Part shown: piece by piece, positions 10,256-21,431 of the stretch
Position numbering within the stretch: position 1 is the first letter of the stretch
Layout: each line of letters begins with the position of its first letter
Source: Fragilariopsis cylindrus CCMP1102
Taxonomy: Eukaryota > Bacillariophyta > Bacillariophyceae > Bacillariales > Bacillariaceae
NCBI GenBank assembly: GCA_900095095.1
Contig: FMBT01000474.1
Location: 1-64,000, forward strand
DNA length: 64,000 nucleotides
Reading direction: 5' to 3'
Notes under the pieces: generated by a model
What the model saw: only the letters and a program-made list of their open reading frames with translations
Databases searched by the model: none
What the model was told of the DNA's origin: nothing
Position numbers and translations under genes: made by a program

Positions 10256-11362
10256 ATGAAAGAAGCCAACCGCTCCACTGGTGCTCCTATTCGTCCGTTT
10301 TTGGGAGGGATTGGTATTGGTTGGTGTTTATGTAACGTGGGAAGTTTCCTGAACGGTTCCTTGTCCCTTCAACAGTATGTTGTACAATTATCTCCACAAA
10401 CCGATTACAATAACTCGTCGTCGTACATGTACCAAACACAAACACAAACACAAACGGCCGAGAATGACAGGATGAAACGCTGGATAAATTACTCAAAAAA
10501 ATATCGCTACATTTCTCCTGCGTCGCGAGACGATTACGCACAGCCCGTACCGATCAAGCAATGCGGAACCGGTCCCGACTATGCCCCCTGGTTTCAATTG
10601 GATATAAAGGAGCGATCCCGATTTCACGAAGATAAGATCATCTATGAACTCTTGTTCAAGAACAGCACGACCACATCCGCCACGACGACGACGAGCGGTG
10701 GTGGTGATAGTGGTGGCACCTACCTCGAACTTGGAGCCTTCAATGGTGTCCAAGAAAGCAATACACGTTTTTTTGACGACTGTCTGGGTTGGAAGGGACT
10801 GTTAATCGAAGCCAATCCGGGTATTTATCAAGAAACGATTGAAAACCGTCCATTTGCTCACAAGATGAGTTTTGCTCCCTCCTGCTCGGCCGAGTCGACG
10901 GTGCCATTCCATCGTGTCAAATGGACGAATGGGGGGTTGCAAGGATATGCCGTCGCCTATAATAACAGCAAGGCGAAGCCCACGGTGGACGTTCCCTGCG
11001 GTCCACTTTCGCCGGTGTTGGCAGACATCTTTGCCGACGATCACCGGGACAATAACAATACCACCACGGCACCAGTGCTTCCCACCCTGGATTTTTTCTC
11101 CCTGGACGTGGAGGGTGCGGAAGCATTAGTCTTGTCGACGATCGATTTTCAAGCCATTCGTATCAATGTATTAATGATCGAAATTCAAAACAGTTTTTGC
11201 ACTGACAATAATTGCGAGGTCCGACGACAGGTCCGGGCTAAGATGGCGTTGGAAGGTTACCAACGCTACGAAGGTTTGGTCCGAGCCTCGGACGTTTATG
11301 TGCATCCGGAAAGTCGGTTCCAAATCCCCGACTCGGTGGCCACACCGAAGCCGATAAAATAA
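10256..11362 (+). CDS. FkbM family methyltransferase
   Basis: The 368-residue intronless frame holds a SAM-binding motif near residue 155 (YLELGAFNGVQESNT), then GWKGLLIEANP. A C-terminal block near residue 278 (LDFFSLDVEGAEALVLSTID) is followed by INVLMIEIQNS. The order ELGAFDG, LIEANP, DVEG, EIQ is that of FkbM-type O-methyltransferases, whose members methylate sugars, lipids and secondary metabolites; the substrate here cannot be told. The N-terminus has a mildly hydrophobic stretch (PFLGGIGIGWCLCNVGSFL) that could be a Golgi anchor. G+C content is higher than in the neighbours. The gene sits between a remnant of the AlkB 3' end and the intact AlkB gene. Confidence 0.85.
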   Translation: MKEANRSTGAPIRPFLGGIGIGWCLCNVGSFLNGSLSLQQYVVQLSPQTDYNNSSSYMYQTQTQTQTAENDRMKRWINYSKKYRYISPASRDDYAQPVPIKQCGTGPDYAPWFQLDIKERSRFHEDKIIYELLFKNSTTTSATTTTSGGGDSGGTYLELGAFNGVQESNTRFFDDCLGWKGLLIEANPGIYQETIENRPFAHKMSFAPSCSAESTVPFHRVKWTNGGLQGYAVAYNNSKAKPTVDVPCGPLSPVLADIFADDHRDNNNTTTAPVLPTLDFFSLDVEGAEALVLSTIDFQAIRINVLMIEIQNSFCTDNNCEVRRQVRAKMALEGYQRYEGLVRASDVYVHPESRFQIPDSVATPKPIK

Positions 11363-11684
11363 CTAGCACCACTGCCGGCCACGAAGCGTCCTTCCAGTTC
11401 TCTCGGGAACGGGGTATTCCACCACCCGAGTATTATTTCAAACCACCAGCACGACGAGATACGAGGAGAAGGAAAGAAATGACGAACCAAGTGAGGTGAG
11501 GTGAAGCCATCTTCAAGACGATGGAGAGATCATGATGGATCAAAAAGCAAGCAAAGGAAGCAATTCAGTATGACGAATTCGGTAAGTTCGTAACATCGAA
11601 CAAATCGCAGAATATTAATATTAGGACAAGTAGAAAATGTAATAAGTGAATATTATTACTAGATTCCTAATCTTCTATTTAATA
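11363..11684. other. Convergent intergenic region
   Basis: These 322 bases separate the ends of the FkbM and AlkB genes. The last 25 bases belong to the segment repeated at 9918-9950. Nothing else was recognised. Confidence 0.5.
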
Positions 11685-11795
11685 TCATTTTTTCTTAGTG
11701 GTAGAGAAATATGAATGTAGAGTATCGGTACGTGCTGCTGCTACTGCTGATGACCGTATTTTCTCTTTGCTTTCCCCCTTTTGCTTCTTGTTATA
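11660..11795 (-). repeat. Source copy of the segment duplicated at 9918-10155
   Basis: The end of the AlkB coding sequence plus its 3' flank is repeated in direct orientation about 1.7 kb away, on the other side of the FkbM gene. The match is close to exact over about 100 bases, apart from the 110-base extra piece in the other copy. Confidence 0.8.
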
Positions 11796-12769
11796 TGTAT
11801 TGTCTTGTTGTTGTACCTTTGGTTGATTTGGAACTACTAACTTCGTATTCATATTCGTATTCGTACTCGTACTCGTACTCGTACTCGTGTTAGTATTCGT
11901 TTTAGCGTATCCTTGTCGTTGAGATATATATTTTTTCTTCCACCATTCATTAATAAGCTCCTTGCGAATATCATCAGGTAATGCCATAAATGCAGATTTG
12001 TCAATATTGTTATTTTCTGATGCAGATAAATAATAATATTGCTGAGTAGTAGTACTACTACTACAACTAGTACTAGTTGTTGTTGTTGTTGTTGTAGTAG
12101 CATCATCGGTACTATTCATACTATCATTGATAACATCAACTTCGTCGTTGCCGTTGTTGTATTTTTGTACTATTCCTGCTGTAGGTACATCATAACTGTT
12201 ATTGCCGGTTTTGTGATTGTGATTGTGATTGTGATTGCTGCTGCTGCTGCTGCTGCTAGGTTTGCCATTATTATTATTATTATTATTATTATTATCATTG
12301 TTCTTTCGTTTATCGTCGACCCTTCTCTTTTTGTTGGCACAATCATTGCTATTATTACCATCAACGCCACCAATATTGGTTGCAGCAGTAGCAGTAGCAG
12401 CATCGTTAAATTCTGTTAGTATCTTCTTAATATTATTATTAGCATTAGGCCGTAATGACGATGATGATATAAAATTCATTATTCCACCTCTCATGGCCAG
12501 TATTGATTTGTAGGAATACGATTTCAGACTTTTTTTGTCGTCATCTCCGTGGACCATGTATTTATAGTATGTCTTCTGGCCACGTTCCGCATCTTTTCCT
12601 GGATTTATATATCGAAAATTAATATTTATTCTTGGTCTCCTGCCCTTTTCTTTCGGTACACGATGATGCCAATACTTTTGTGTCTCATCCAGCATAACAA
12701 GCATATCACCATCCCCAACAATGAAATCATGTTGGGGTGTATTATAATCAATACCGCTATTATTATTAT

Positions 12770-12804
<35 letters not shown>

Positions 12805-13394
12805 TTGTTGTTAACGTTGTTGTTAACGTTGTTAACCACATTCCTATTTACTGATGGCCATACATTTGTCATTCGTCTCATTTGAAAATTTGCTTTTGAA
12901 CCAAAACTTAAACTAGCAATTGTTGGTGTATTACCTAAAAATGTTCTTCCATCGGTATGCCATGCAATTTCATCGTTTCCATCAAAGTATAGTCTCACTA
13001 ATATTGCATTGAATGCTTTTGTTGTTGGTACCTTCAAATCAGAACTTACTTGATTGACTAAGGGTTGTAACCAATCGGGTATATCTTGATATGGTGTATA
13101 TTCTTTGCGTCCACCAAAGAATGTAGTCCAACAGGGTGTCTCACAATTCTTTTGGAATCGATCTGATTTGTATTTCACACGATACCAATCTATATTATCA
13201 AGTATTGTATTCCACCAATAATCGGATTGTATTTGATTTTGATATCGACGAAATACCTTCACATGTAATCCTTTTGATTTGTCATTGATCTCTTCAATAT
13301 TGTTTTTATTATTATTATTCATACTACTGCAGCTGCTAGTGCTACTGCTGCTGATAGTACTACTACCACTACAAGCAGCTGGTACCGACATCAT
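11685..13394 (-). CDS. AlkB-like Fe(II)/2-oxoglutarate dioxygenase (ALKBH2/3 type)
   Basis: The 569-residue frame begins with ATG at 13394. The catalytic core lies in residues of about 35-275. It has the substrate-lid-like PCWTTFFGG, an Fe-binding H-x-D in EIAWHTDGRT (near residue 143), SLSFGSKANFQMR, the distal Fe ligand His in KYWHHRVPKEKG (near residue 241), and the 2-oxoglutarate-binding R-x5-R in RPRININFR. This family removes alkyl groups from DNA or RNA bases by oxidation; the spacing fits the ALKBH2/3 DNA-repair group. An Asn/Ser insert splits the core between MRRMTNVWP and DFIVGDGDML. The 290-residue tail is low complexity and ends in AAARTDTLHSYFSTT, which resembles a PCNA-interacting (PIP) box. 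A partial copy of this gene end lies at 9918-10160. Confidence 0.88.
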
Positions 13395-15522
13395 TCTTCG
13401 TCTTTTTTTCCCCGTAATGTTTGTTTGTTTGTTTGTCTTGTTGTGTTTTCTTTTGTCGTTGCTATTATACTTCTTTCATTCTTTCTGTTCTTATCCTTTC
13501 TACAGGAATTTATTTTTGGCGCGAAGCAGCGCAGTTGACCCCTCCGACCCAGAATTTGAGAATAGCCAAGTACAGTAGTGTTTTTAAGCAACTTTACGCT
13601 TAAAACCGAATTGTTAAGCCATCGAAAGAAATAATGATTAAGCGACTGGTACAGTACTAACGTCACGCACCACGTAGTTGAAAGTTACGGCGTCTTCTTT
13701 CATCACTTCATTCACTCATTTCACATTCGCGGAAACAAAATGCGATTATAATCTTTCTCTCTTTCTCTTGCTTTCATAATAACTATCTGATACGGTTTAC
13801 GTCGCTAATCCTACCGATACTATCTCCAAGTTGCACGATTACACCGGATGATTAACGATGATTAGATTTATTCACTCGTCGCAACGAAATGAACTTCAAA
13901 CAGTAAATAATGAATCATATTTCTGTAAGATTTTGTTTTATAAAATTGAATCTCAATATAATATTCTAAAAATCGCAATTATTTCTTCTTTGAATATCTC
14001 ACATCATCATCGACGGCATCTCTCCTACGAATACACAGGAAAGCATACCCGGTTCAAACCAACATCTCAATAGCAGAGCAAATATCATGACTAAAGAAGT
14101 CTTCAATGAAACTGATATTCCCACTGACGTTCATTTGAAAGAACAGCTTGCATCAAATACTACCTGAGAAATATCTTTCTAATGAGCCTAAATTACCGCT
14201 GCTCTTTACGTACATTATCAAAAACAACAGGCGAAAATGATACCCCCAAAAAAATCAATTTCAATTATGCTATTTGACACATATGGTATGGTGTAAATAT
14301 TCATGCTTTAAACATAATTTCTTCCTTGAATATACCATACCAGCCTTCGCGGAGTCCACATTCATTAAGCAACCAGGCAACGACAGTTACAAAGATATCG
14401 AAGTGGCACCCTTCACAATTGGATTCATTTTTCGTCCAGGCAAGTGTAATGAAACCAGTGGGAGTGATTGAACCGTCCATGATTTCATGTTTGTATCCAT
14501 TCTTTCGTCGTTATTTTTGGATACCTCATTGGAAACATCCTGTATCCGGCCTTGGCCAAACACAGTTTATCGCTTGACAACCACACACAGATCTGCTATA
14601 GGAAATATACCCGCATCGTTTTTCTATAGTTGGTTATGGTTGGTTGACCGACTTATAACGTATGCTTATACGAAAACGATGGAAGTCAGATATCTATACT
14701 CTATGAGATTCCCTGCTATGCAGCAATAACTGCTGCGGTGAGGTCTTTGCAATGGCTGCTTCTTTCGAGATAGCTTTTGCCGTGGCCGAAAGAAAAGAAG
14801 GGGATTGCTTCTGGACTGGATTTACCCTTGACTATCGGTATTGCAGCTTTTATTTGTGACGCAATAAGTCAATCATTCGAATTTTTGTTCCCAAAAGAAA
14901 TTACAAGTTTGGATCCAGCAGAAACATATGTAACTAGCAAAATAAGGTCCCCAAAAGAAAGTGATACTAGTTTCGAGAGTAATCGGACAAAAGAATATGC
15001 TAATAGCGAAGTGGCGTTACCTTTCTTAGTACTCATTGATATTCAATTATTTAGTATTATTACCAATGTCATTCCTACTGTATCGAATTGGGGGGGAATG
15101 TGTTCGCCGCGAAGCTTCTTAATAGCCGAAGCCAAAGCCGAAGCATCTGCTGATATGATTGAGCCTGAATCAGCATCCACGATGAAGGCCAATGTGATTG
15201 GATCATCTTCTTTCAACGAAGAATCAGCGGTAGGAGAAGGAGACCATAGCCAAGGTATTGAAGAATCGTTACCACCCAAAGATTATAATTGAAGTGCGGA
15301 AACTATTGATTTCTAAGAAAATGACGCATCACATGTGTACGACGATACGTCGTATCGTATCGCATCGACGATATAACGATACTTTTAACTCTTTAGCTAG
15401 AAATAACGACTGATACAAACAATAAAGTAGAAGAAAAATCTTCCTCGTGAGATATTAACTTTTCCTTTATGTCCGGTCTATTTATTTACAGTGTGAACAA
15501 TTATTATTATTATTATCATTAT
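13395..15522. other. Long gene-poor stretch with possible decayed coding sequence
   Basis: Over 2.1 kb no convincing gene is present. Between about 14270 and 15292 several short plus-strand frames carry protein-like pieces (VAPFTIGFIFRPGKCNETSG; GIASGLDLPLTIGIAAFICD), but these lie in different frames with stops between. The longest, 14777-15292, has no ATG near its start. A decayed transporter-like gene is possible but unproven. An imperfect palindrome of ACGATACG and CGTATCGT lies at 15342-15358. Confidence 0.4.
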
Positions 15523-17082
15523 TTACAGTTTATTAGCATCCGATAATCGACGTTGTTCGATCCATTCTATATGATTAGTCAGAGACATATATCCAGTATC
15601 ATCTACGGGAATAGAATCCGATGATATACCATGTGTCATCAGTACATACTTGCATTCTTGATCGGATCCATGATGGATTCTCATTCGTAATCGAACAAGT
15701 TTACACATGGTAACTAGCACAGTATTTAAGATACCCACCCATTGATGTGAATCGGTACATAAATGATAACCAGCCGGTCGTACGGGGACACTTAATGGAA
15801 TACTAATAATTTCTCTTGCCATTTCACGATCAAATCCACCACTATTATTATCGTCCGCATAGGACATTTCGAATCCTCCCGTACCACTGCTACTAGTAAA
15901 ATCAATATCATCACCATCCCCACTAATACCATCGTTATTGTTATCATCATCATCCTCAATTTCTTCTTCTTCCGAGTCTTCTTCTGTCCCATTCGTATAA
16001 TTAAATTTATCCAGAGGCACCTTTCCGACTTCATACCCAACCGCTACTACACCTTTCATTTGATTAATCGGATCTTCTAATATGGACATCCAGATATACC
16101 ACAAAGCACGTAACATATTATCGATGGTACGATACTTCATCGAGGTATACCGTCCAAATAAAACGGACCGACCCGCGGCATCTCGATCCTTCAAGACTTG
16201 AAAGCCACCCGATAACAATGATTCCATATCATTTTCATTTAAATCATCCAAGACAATATCTCGTACCAACTTATCTTCACCGAACAACTGTAATTTTGTT
16301 TTAAAATGTCGCAAGGTACGTTTGGCAGCCTTCTTGACATTTCCTTCGGTACATCTTAAAAACATTAATCGAAATTGGGATTGATGCACATACGAGGAAG
16401 ATTTCGAGACAGCCAGCCGATAGGCGTAATAGGGTATATCCACATGATCGGTATCGGTATCCGAACTATTATTACCAATCTGATGATCATTAGTCGTCGC
16501 CATCGTTGCTTCTTCTTCTGTTCTTCTTCGTAATGCTTCGGAATTATGTTCCGCATCCGCTTTTTCGATCAGTGCTACTATTGCTTTCTCTAATTCCTCT
16601 AGTAAATGAGTATCCACTGTTGGGATACATTTTTCTGTGAGTCCATATAAATCTTGACCGACATGTTCTTGTGTACTTTTCGGGAATTGTTCTAGTTCTC
16701 TTGTTAAACAATTTGCGGATGTCGAACGATTTAAACAACCCGATCCACTCCCTATACAAAAATAAGAATTGTTGTTATCGACATTATTGTTGTTGTCATC
16801 GTCGTGGAATTTTGTTGCTATTATTGTCTCTTCGTTATTATTATTACCGCTACCGTTCTCGTGTGACAGTATACTTCTGTTGGAGGACGGTGGTGCTTGA
16901 TGGATCTCTTCAACGCGTCGTTTAGAGGTTTGAGGAGGAGGAGGATTAGCAGGACTACTTGTTGATTCGTGGTGATCCGATGTCGTTGTCGTTGTCGTCG
17001 CCATGATCACATCGCCGACGCTACTGGTCGCAGCAGCATCGTCGTCTGCATCGGCATTCATTTGTCTATTCGTATTCATCAT
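15523..17082 (-). CDS. CRAL-TRIO (Sec14-like) domain protein
   Basis: The 519-residue frame starts with ATG at 17082. Residues 1-130 are low complexity (Thr, Asn, Asp). From about residue 145, LLEELEKAIVALIEKAD and then YVHQSQFRLMFLRCTEGNVK form the N-terminal helical CRAL-TRIO region. FLRC..NVKKAAKRTLRHF matches the usual FLRAR..DVEKA pattern. The lipid-binding lobe follows (SGGFQVLKDRDAAGRSVLFG; MLRALWYIWMSILEDP; MKGVVAVGYEVGK), with an acidic loop of about 60 residues inserted before IISIPLSVPVRPAGYHLCTD. These proteins carry phosphoinositides or other lipids between membranes. Diatoms have many of them, and the lipid is unknown here. Confidence 0.78.
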   Translation of the reverse strand: MMNTNRQMNADADDDAAATSSVGDVIMATTTTTTSDHHESTSSPANPPPPQTSKRRVEEIHQAPPSSNRSILSHENGSGNNNNEETIIATKFHDDDNNNNVDNNNSYFCIGSGSGCLNRSTSANCLTRELEQFPKSTQEHVGQDLYGLTEKCIPTVDTHLLEELEKAIVALIEKADAEHNSEALRRRTEEEATMATTNDHQIGNNSSDTDTDHVDIPYYAYRLAVSKSSSYVHQSQFRLMFLRCTEGNVKKAAKRTLRHFKTKLQLFGEDKLVRDIVLDDLNENDMESLLSGGFQVLKDRDAAGRSVLFGRYTSMKYRTIDNMLRALWYIWMSILEDPINQMKGVVAVGYEVGKVPLDKFNYTNGTEEDSEEEEIEDDDDNNNDGISGDGDDIDFTSSSGTGGFEMSYADDNNSGGFDREMAREIISIPLSVPVRPAGYHLCTDSHQWVGILNTVLVTMCKLVRLRMRIHHGSDQECKYVLMTHGISSDSIPVDDTGYMSLTNHIEWIEQRRLSDANKL

Positions 17083-18655
17083 CGTTGTTTGTCTCTGTTT
17101 TTCTGATAAATGACTGCTCAGTTCCTTGTCTTCTCCACTCTGTTATCTCATATTCGGTCTTGCCTTGTGTTGCTGTTCAGCTTCCTTGGTCGACGACCTC
17201 TACTCGACTCACTGATATATACAGTACGGTTAACAACACAATATCACTTCTTCTTATTTGTTTATGCGAATTTTAGTACTTGAAGTCGCAAAGTGTTGGT
17301 GCTACTACTAGTAGTACATTAAATAATAATAATTTATGATGGTGAGACGAGAAGAACGGAATAAAGAGGCATTCTTTTTTTCTATTTTTGTATGCATTTT
17401 TGGACGCTTTTTTTATATGGGTGGTGTGTTCAAAGTTGAAAACCCTAACCCAAATCATACAGAAGCGACTTACTTCGGCACTTCTGACTACAGTAAACTT
17501 TTTTATTAAAATAAAAGTTATTACCTGTACTCAAGTAACTCTGTTGATACTAAGTTACTAGTATTCAAATACTCCATGATATCACACCTGGCTACAGATG
17601 ATGATGGTGCTTTAACAACAGAACTGAGTGTATTTTTTACAGAGGTAAGTAACATAGGAAAATTATTCATCTACTAGCTACTACTTGCTAGAGAATGATA
17701 AATAGCAGCAAAGCTACGTAAAATAATGATATAGTTTCATCTCTGTGCTGTGAACTTGCTCTCAAAGCATTGTATTTGGAGAGTTATAACTTCATAATCT
17801 CAACTTAAGCAATCCTAAAAGACATGTAGAAAATTTCATGTATAATCTCTATCCATAAAGGAAACTAACTTCTTCTTGAACTGCAAATTGAAAAGCACAC
17901 ACACACTTCCCTGCGCTGCGCTGCCTCGATGCATTTCCTCCCTTTGCTTTTAGAACACAATAAAACTTCCCTTATTTGCAAATAATTATTTAACATTCAA
18001 AATTGATTGTTGATCTGCCAATTATCTATTTTATTTTACCCCTAGAATAGCATAAATACAGGAAATCATAAAGCATACAATGAATTGTATAGTACATATT
18101 AATCATGGGGGCCGGGTGCAGACATTCAGTTGGTTTGTGAAACTAAGATTGAGACGGCGCCTAGGAATTGGACAAAAGCTAGATTCCAGAAAAGTACTGG
18201 ATGATGAGTTGCTTTTTATCTACTGTAAATGTGTCTAGCTTCCTAAGTTCACTAGACTGAAGACTTCTATGCTATTAACGTAGTATGTAAATAGTGTTTA
18301 TTAGAAGTGTGAGCTTAGTTGCTCTCTATGATCGGCTAAATCTACTGGTCTGTATGTGGTCTGTCCTTAGCCGGTCATTCCACTCATATGGTCTATCCTT
18401 AGCCGGTCATTCCATAGTGACATGTGTCTTACGCCTACACTTCCCCACACTTACAGAATCTAGACCATCTAAACTGTGTTTTGATTGATGTAGAATGTAA
18501 TATAGTGAGATCAGTGGGTTAGATATGTAAGTAGAGACAGACACATAGTTAATTATGTGTGCTTTGTCATTAGAATGATCAATATAGGTAAAGACGTCTG
18601 TATGCTCGTAAAATTTTGTTCTCCCTGTTGGTTTGCTCAGAGAATCACTGTAATT
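17083..18655. other. Gene-poor stretch, possibly with LTR remains at its right end
   Basis: No gene was recognised in about 1.6 kb. Two adjacent copies of a unit of about 31 bases (GGTCTGTCCTTAGCCGGTCA and its variant) lie at about 18357-18418. Because the right end abuts a copia RNase H fossil in the orientation where its 3' terminal repeat would fall, part of 18100-18655 may be decayed LTR, but no paired copy was found. Confidence 0.35.
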
Positions 18656-19072
18656 TTAATCTATCAATGAACTGACAAAATCAATGAACTTATCATCAGT
18701 CCACTGTGATATAGTAAAGTGCTTCAATTCTACATGTTGCATTCTTCTTGTTGGTTGTTGTGTTTTAGCTAGGCTAGCTGCACCTTGATTATTAGCTAAA
18801 ATTGGTGTTGGCACGTCCATACTGATACCAATTTCTTCTAAAATCCATCTTAAGTATAAAGCTGCTTTACCGGCATCTGCCATGTTAGTATATTCAGCTT
18901 CCGTTGAGCTCTGTGTTATTGTTGGTTGTAATCTTGTCCTATAATAGACAGCCGCTCCTGCTAATATCATAACAATACCTCCCATTGCCCTTCTTTCAGT
19001 ACGGTCTGATGCCCAGGTGGTATCAAATGATCCTGTCATCTCTAATGCATTCCATTGTTCGTCAAATTTCAA
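18656..19072 (-). mobile_element. Ty1/copia retrotransposon fossil, RNase H end
   Basis: The translated minus strand matches the C-terminal RNase H region of copia polyproteins, recognisable by STEAEYTNMADAGKAALYLR, WILEEIG and ANNQGAASLAKTQQ. Only this 3' end is left; integrase, reverse transcriptase and a matching pair of LTRs are not seen in the window. The element is broken and truncated, so it is a fossil. Its protein sequence is still readable, which suggests moderate rather than great age; no estimate can be made without its LTR pair. Confidence 0.85.
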
Positions 19073-19480
19073 CTATTAAAGACGATGGTAGCACAGATAG
19101 TGGCACGACGAAGCATACTAACGCAACGGGGTACACCGAAGGACCAAAATATTATTCCTCGCGTAACATTGCAAGTACTGATCATACCTACTATGCGTGT
19201 TGAATATATGAACGAAACTATAGTCGTCGTCATCATCACAGAGACAATAATTGAGTTGATCGGAGACAAATCTTGAAATTTCATAGATCACTATGACTAT
19301 ATAACACAAATATAGTTGAAATAAAAAGGAAAACATTACTATCTCGTCATATCTTTATTAAATCAGTACTGGTAGCTTACAAATAGATTTTTTTGAATCG
19401 ATTTTACTATGTTATTTTGCTTCGTTCATTCATAAAGAGAAAGACATATGGTATCGACAAACACAGTATAATCAAATTAT

Positions 19481-20840
19481 TTACTTACGTTCAAACAAAT
19501 AAAGAGAAACGATCCATTCTTCACCGTTGTCGAATCCCCATAGTTCCGCACAAGCGAAGAAGAATAATCTCCAATTGACGTACCATTCACGTTCCTTACC
19601 GATTCCGTACGCTTCTGCTAGAACGGGTTTGAGTTCACCAGAGGCCCAACTTTTATCTAAGTAATCCAACCATCCGTTACTGGTTTTTTCATAATTTTGA
19701 CCATTCACTCTCCAATGATTCACAATAGCAAATTCATTTGCAAAGTATAGTAGTAAATCATCACTGGGCATAGTACCACCGGTAAAGAAATTATCACTCA
19801 TCCATCCTTTTTCAAATTCGTATGTGAAATTTTTATGTGTAAAGATATGAACAAATAATTTACCCTTTGGTTTTAACCATGAATTGATTTTATTTAATAA
19901 AACATCATAATTCTTCATATGTTCAAACATTTCAACAGTCATAACAAGATCATTATCCTTCACTACATCTAATACACCCTTGTCATCCGCAACATTACAC
20001 GTCAGGATGGTAATATTATCCACATTATATCCACGAGACTTGGCAGTAGCAAGAATATATTCTCTTTGAGAGCTACTATTTGATATTCCAGTAATCTTGG
20101 CATTGGGGTAGTGTTCGGCTAGGTGTAAAGTCAAGCTTCCCCATCCACATCCTAAATCCACAATTTTCATTCCGTCCACGACACCGGCATGAACACAATA
20201 TTTATTCAACATGGCAATTTCCGATTCTTCAAATGTTGTATCGGGTGTTAACCATAACCCACTAGAGTACTTCTTACGAGGACCTAAACATAAATCATAA
20301 AATTTAGCTGGTACCTCATAATGTTGTTCATTCGCTTCATCAGTGGCAATGGCAATTGGCATCGTTTTTAATTTGTTCACAATTGTTAATTTTTGTTCCA
20401 ATTCTTGCGTTACACCATCGGCACGTAATATATTCAAATGATCACTGTTTGTTTGTTGTGGGATTAGTGTGTGCGTTATAAGTGTAAGAATCTTTGTGGA
20501 TGTTGGCAAAGGAAGGGAAGGAAGGGAGGGGGGGGGGGGAGATGTCTATAGATTAATTTCGAAATTGTCTATTTTACTTTACTTACCGAAGTTGAAGACG
20601 AATACCCCAACGGATAATACAATCAGGAACTAATCCATGATGAATTAATGGGATACAAGATTCTGTAACATCCGATAATATATTCATAATTTTATCAGTA
20701 ATCTTACGATATATCATGGATGTGGTTACGATACGTATCAAAGCAAATCCTAATACCAGATGATGAGGACGAATATCCTCATATTTCGTTGACGAGGATG
20801 GTACGATCAATAACGATCGAGCAATATCAACGGCCTTCAT
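19481..20840 (-). CDS. Cyclopropane-fatty-acid-synthase-type SAM methyltransferase
   Basis: Two exons, 20840-20587 and 20444-19481, flank a 142-base GTAAGT...ACAG intron; the join gives RLQLR-DHLNILRADG and a 405-residue protein. SAM motif I is VDLGCGWGSLTLHLAEHYP (near residue 180). EANEQHYEVPAKFYDLCLG and KKYSSGLWL are the characteristic upstream signature of the CFA/mycolic acid synthase family. VEMFEHMKNY, YLDKSWASGELKPVL and EWYVNWRLFFFACAELWGFD match the group that includes plant coclaurine-N-methyltransferase-like proteins and the diatom and algal CFAS-like proteins. Activity would be SAM-dependent methyl transfer; the substrate (unsaturated lipid or amine) cannot be decided. The gene is divergent to the sugar-nucleotide transporter. 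A poly-G run lies in the intron near 20530. Confidence 0.85.
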
Positions 20841-21431
20841 AGTTGGTAGCTGTGTTGTTGTCTTGTCACTTCTTATGCTATAGGCAAGTAATCTTATCCA
20901 GACTTAGCTCGTCCGGTGGAATGAAATTGTGTGAAAGGTAGTTGCAATAGAGGCCCTATATATGACCGAACTGTTGCTAACGGCTAATAACGAGAAAGAT
21001 TTTTTGGATTTGCAGAAAAGCATTCTTCTCTAAAAAAGGGCGAGCCCTAGATTTATTTTTTGATGTGGATCAAAAAAGCGCGGTGTTAATGCAGTCTGCT
21101 ATGCTCCGTTTTTTAGTTGTGAATTTTGACATACTTTAGTTCCTTTTAATGATAGGACTAACTAAGAATGCATGCATTGTCGAAATTTCGATAATGTGAA
21201 CGGAAATAAATAATGAGAAACAAAACCGTGGTGGGTCATGCTGTGGATGTTGTGAAAGAATGAGACTTTTTTGGATACCACCAATACTAGAATAGTACAT
21301 CGAATGTCATTGTCTATGATAATCGATGATATGCATCAACGAAGGGGAAGTCCAAAGAAGAAATCATACTATAATAATAGAACCGTCAAGAGTGGCAAGT
21401 CAACATCAAAATCAATATCAATATCAATAAA
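20841..21431. promoter_or_regulatory. Divergent intergenic region between methyltransferase and transporter
   Basis: The 591 bases must hold the promoters of both flanking genes. The sequence is AT-rich with no open frame. No specific box was assigned with confidence. Confidence 0.4.

Noticed and set aside
14777-15292. 171-codon plus-strand frame as a gene
   Set aside because: It begins with TTG, has no ATG until late in the frame, and shows no recognised domain or splice support.
17465-17640. Second LTR for the copia fossil
   Set aside because: No convincing match to 18100-18655 was found by eye.
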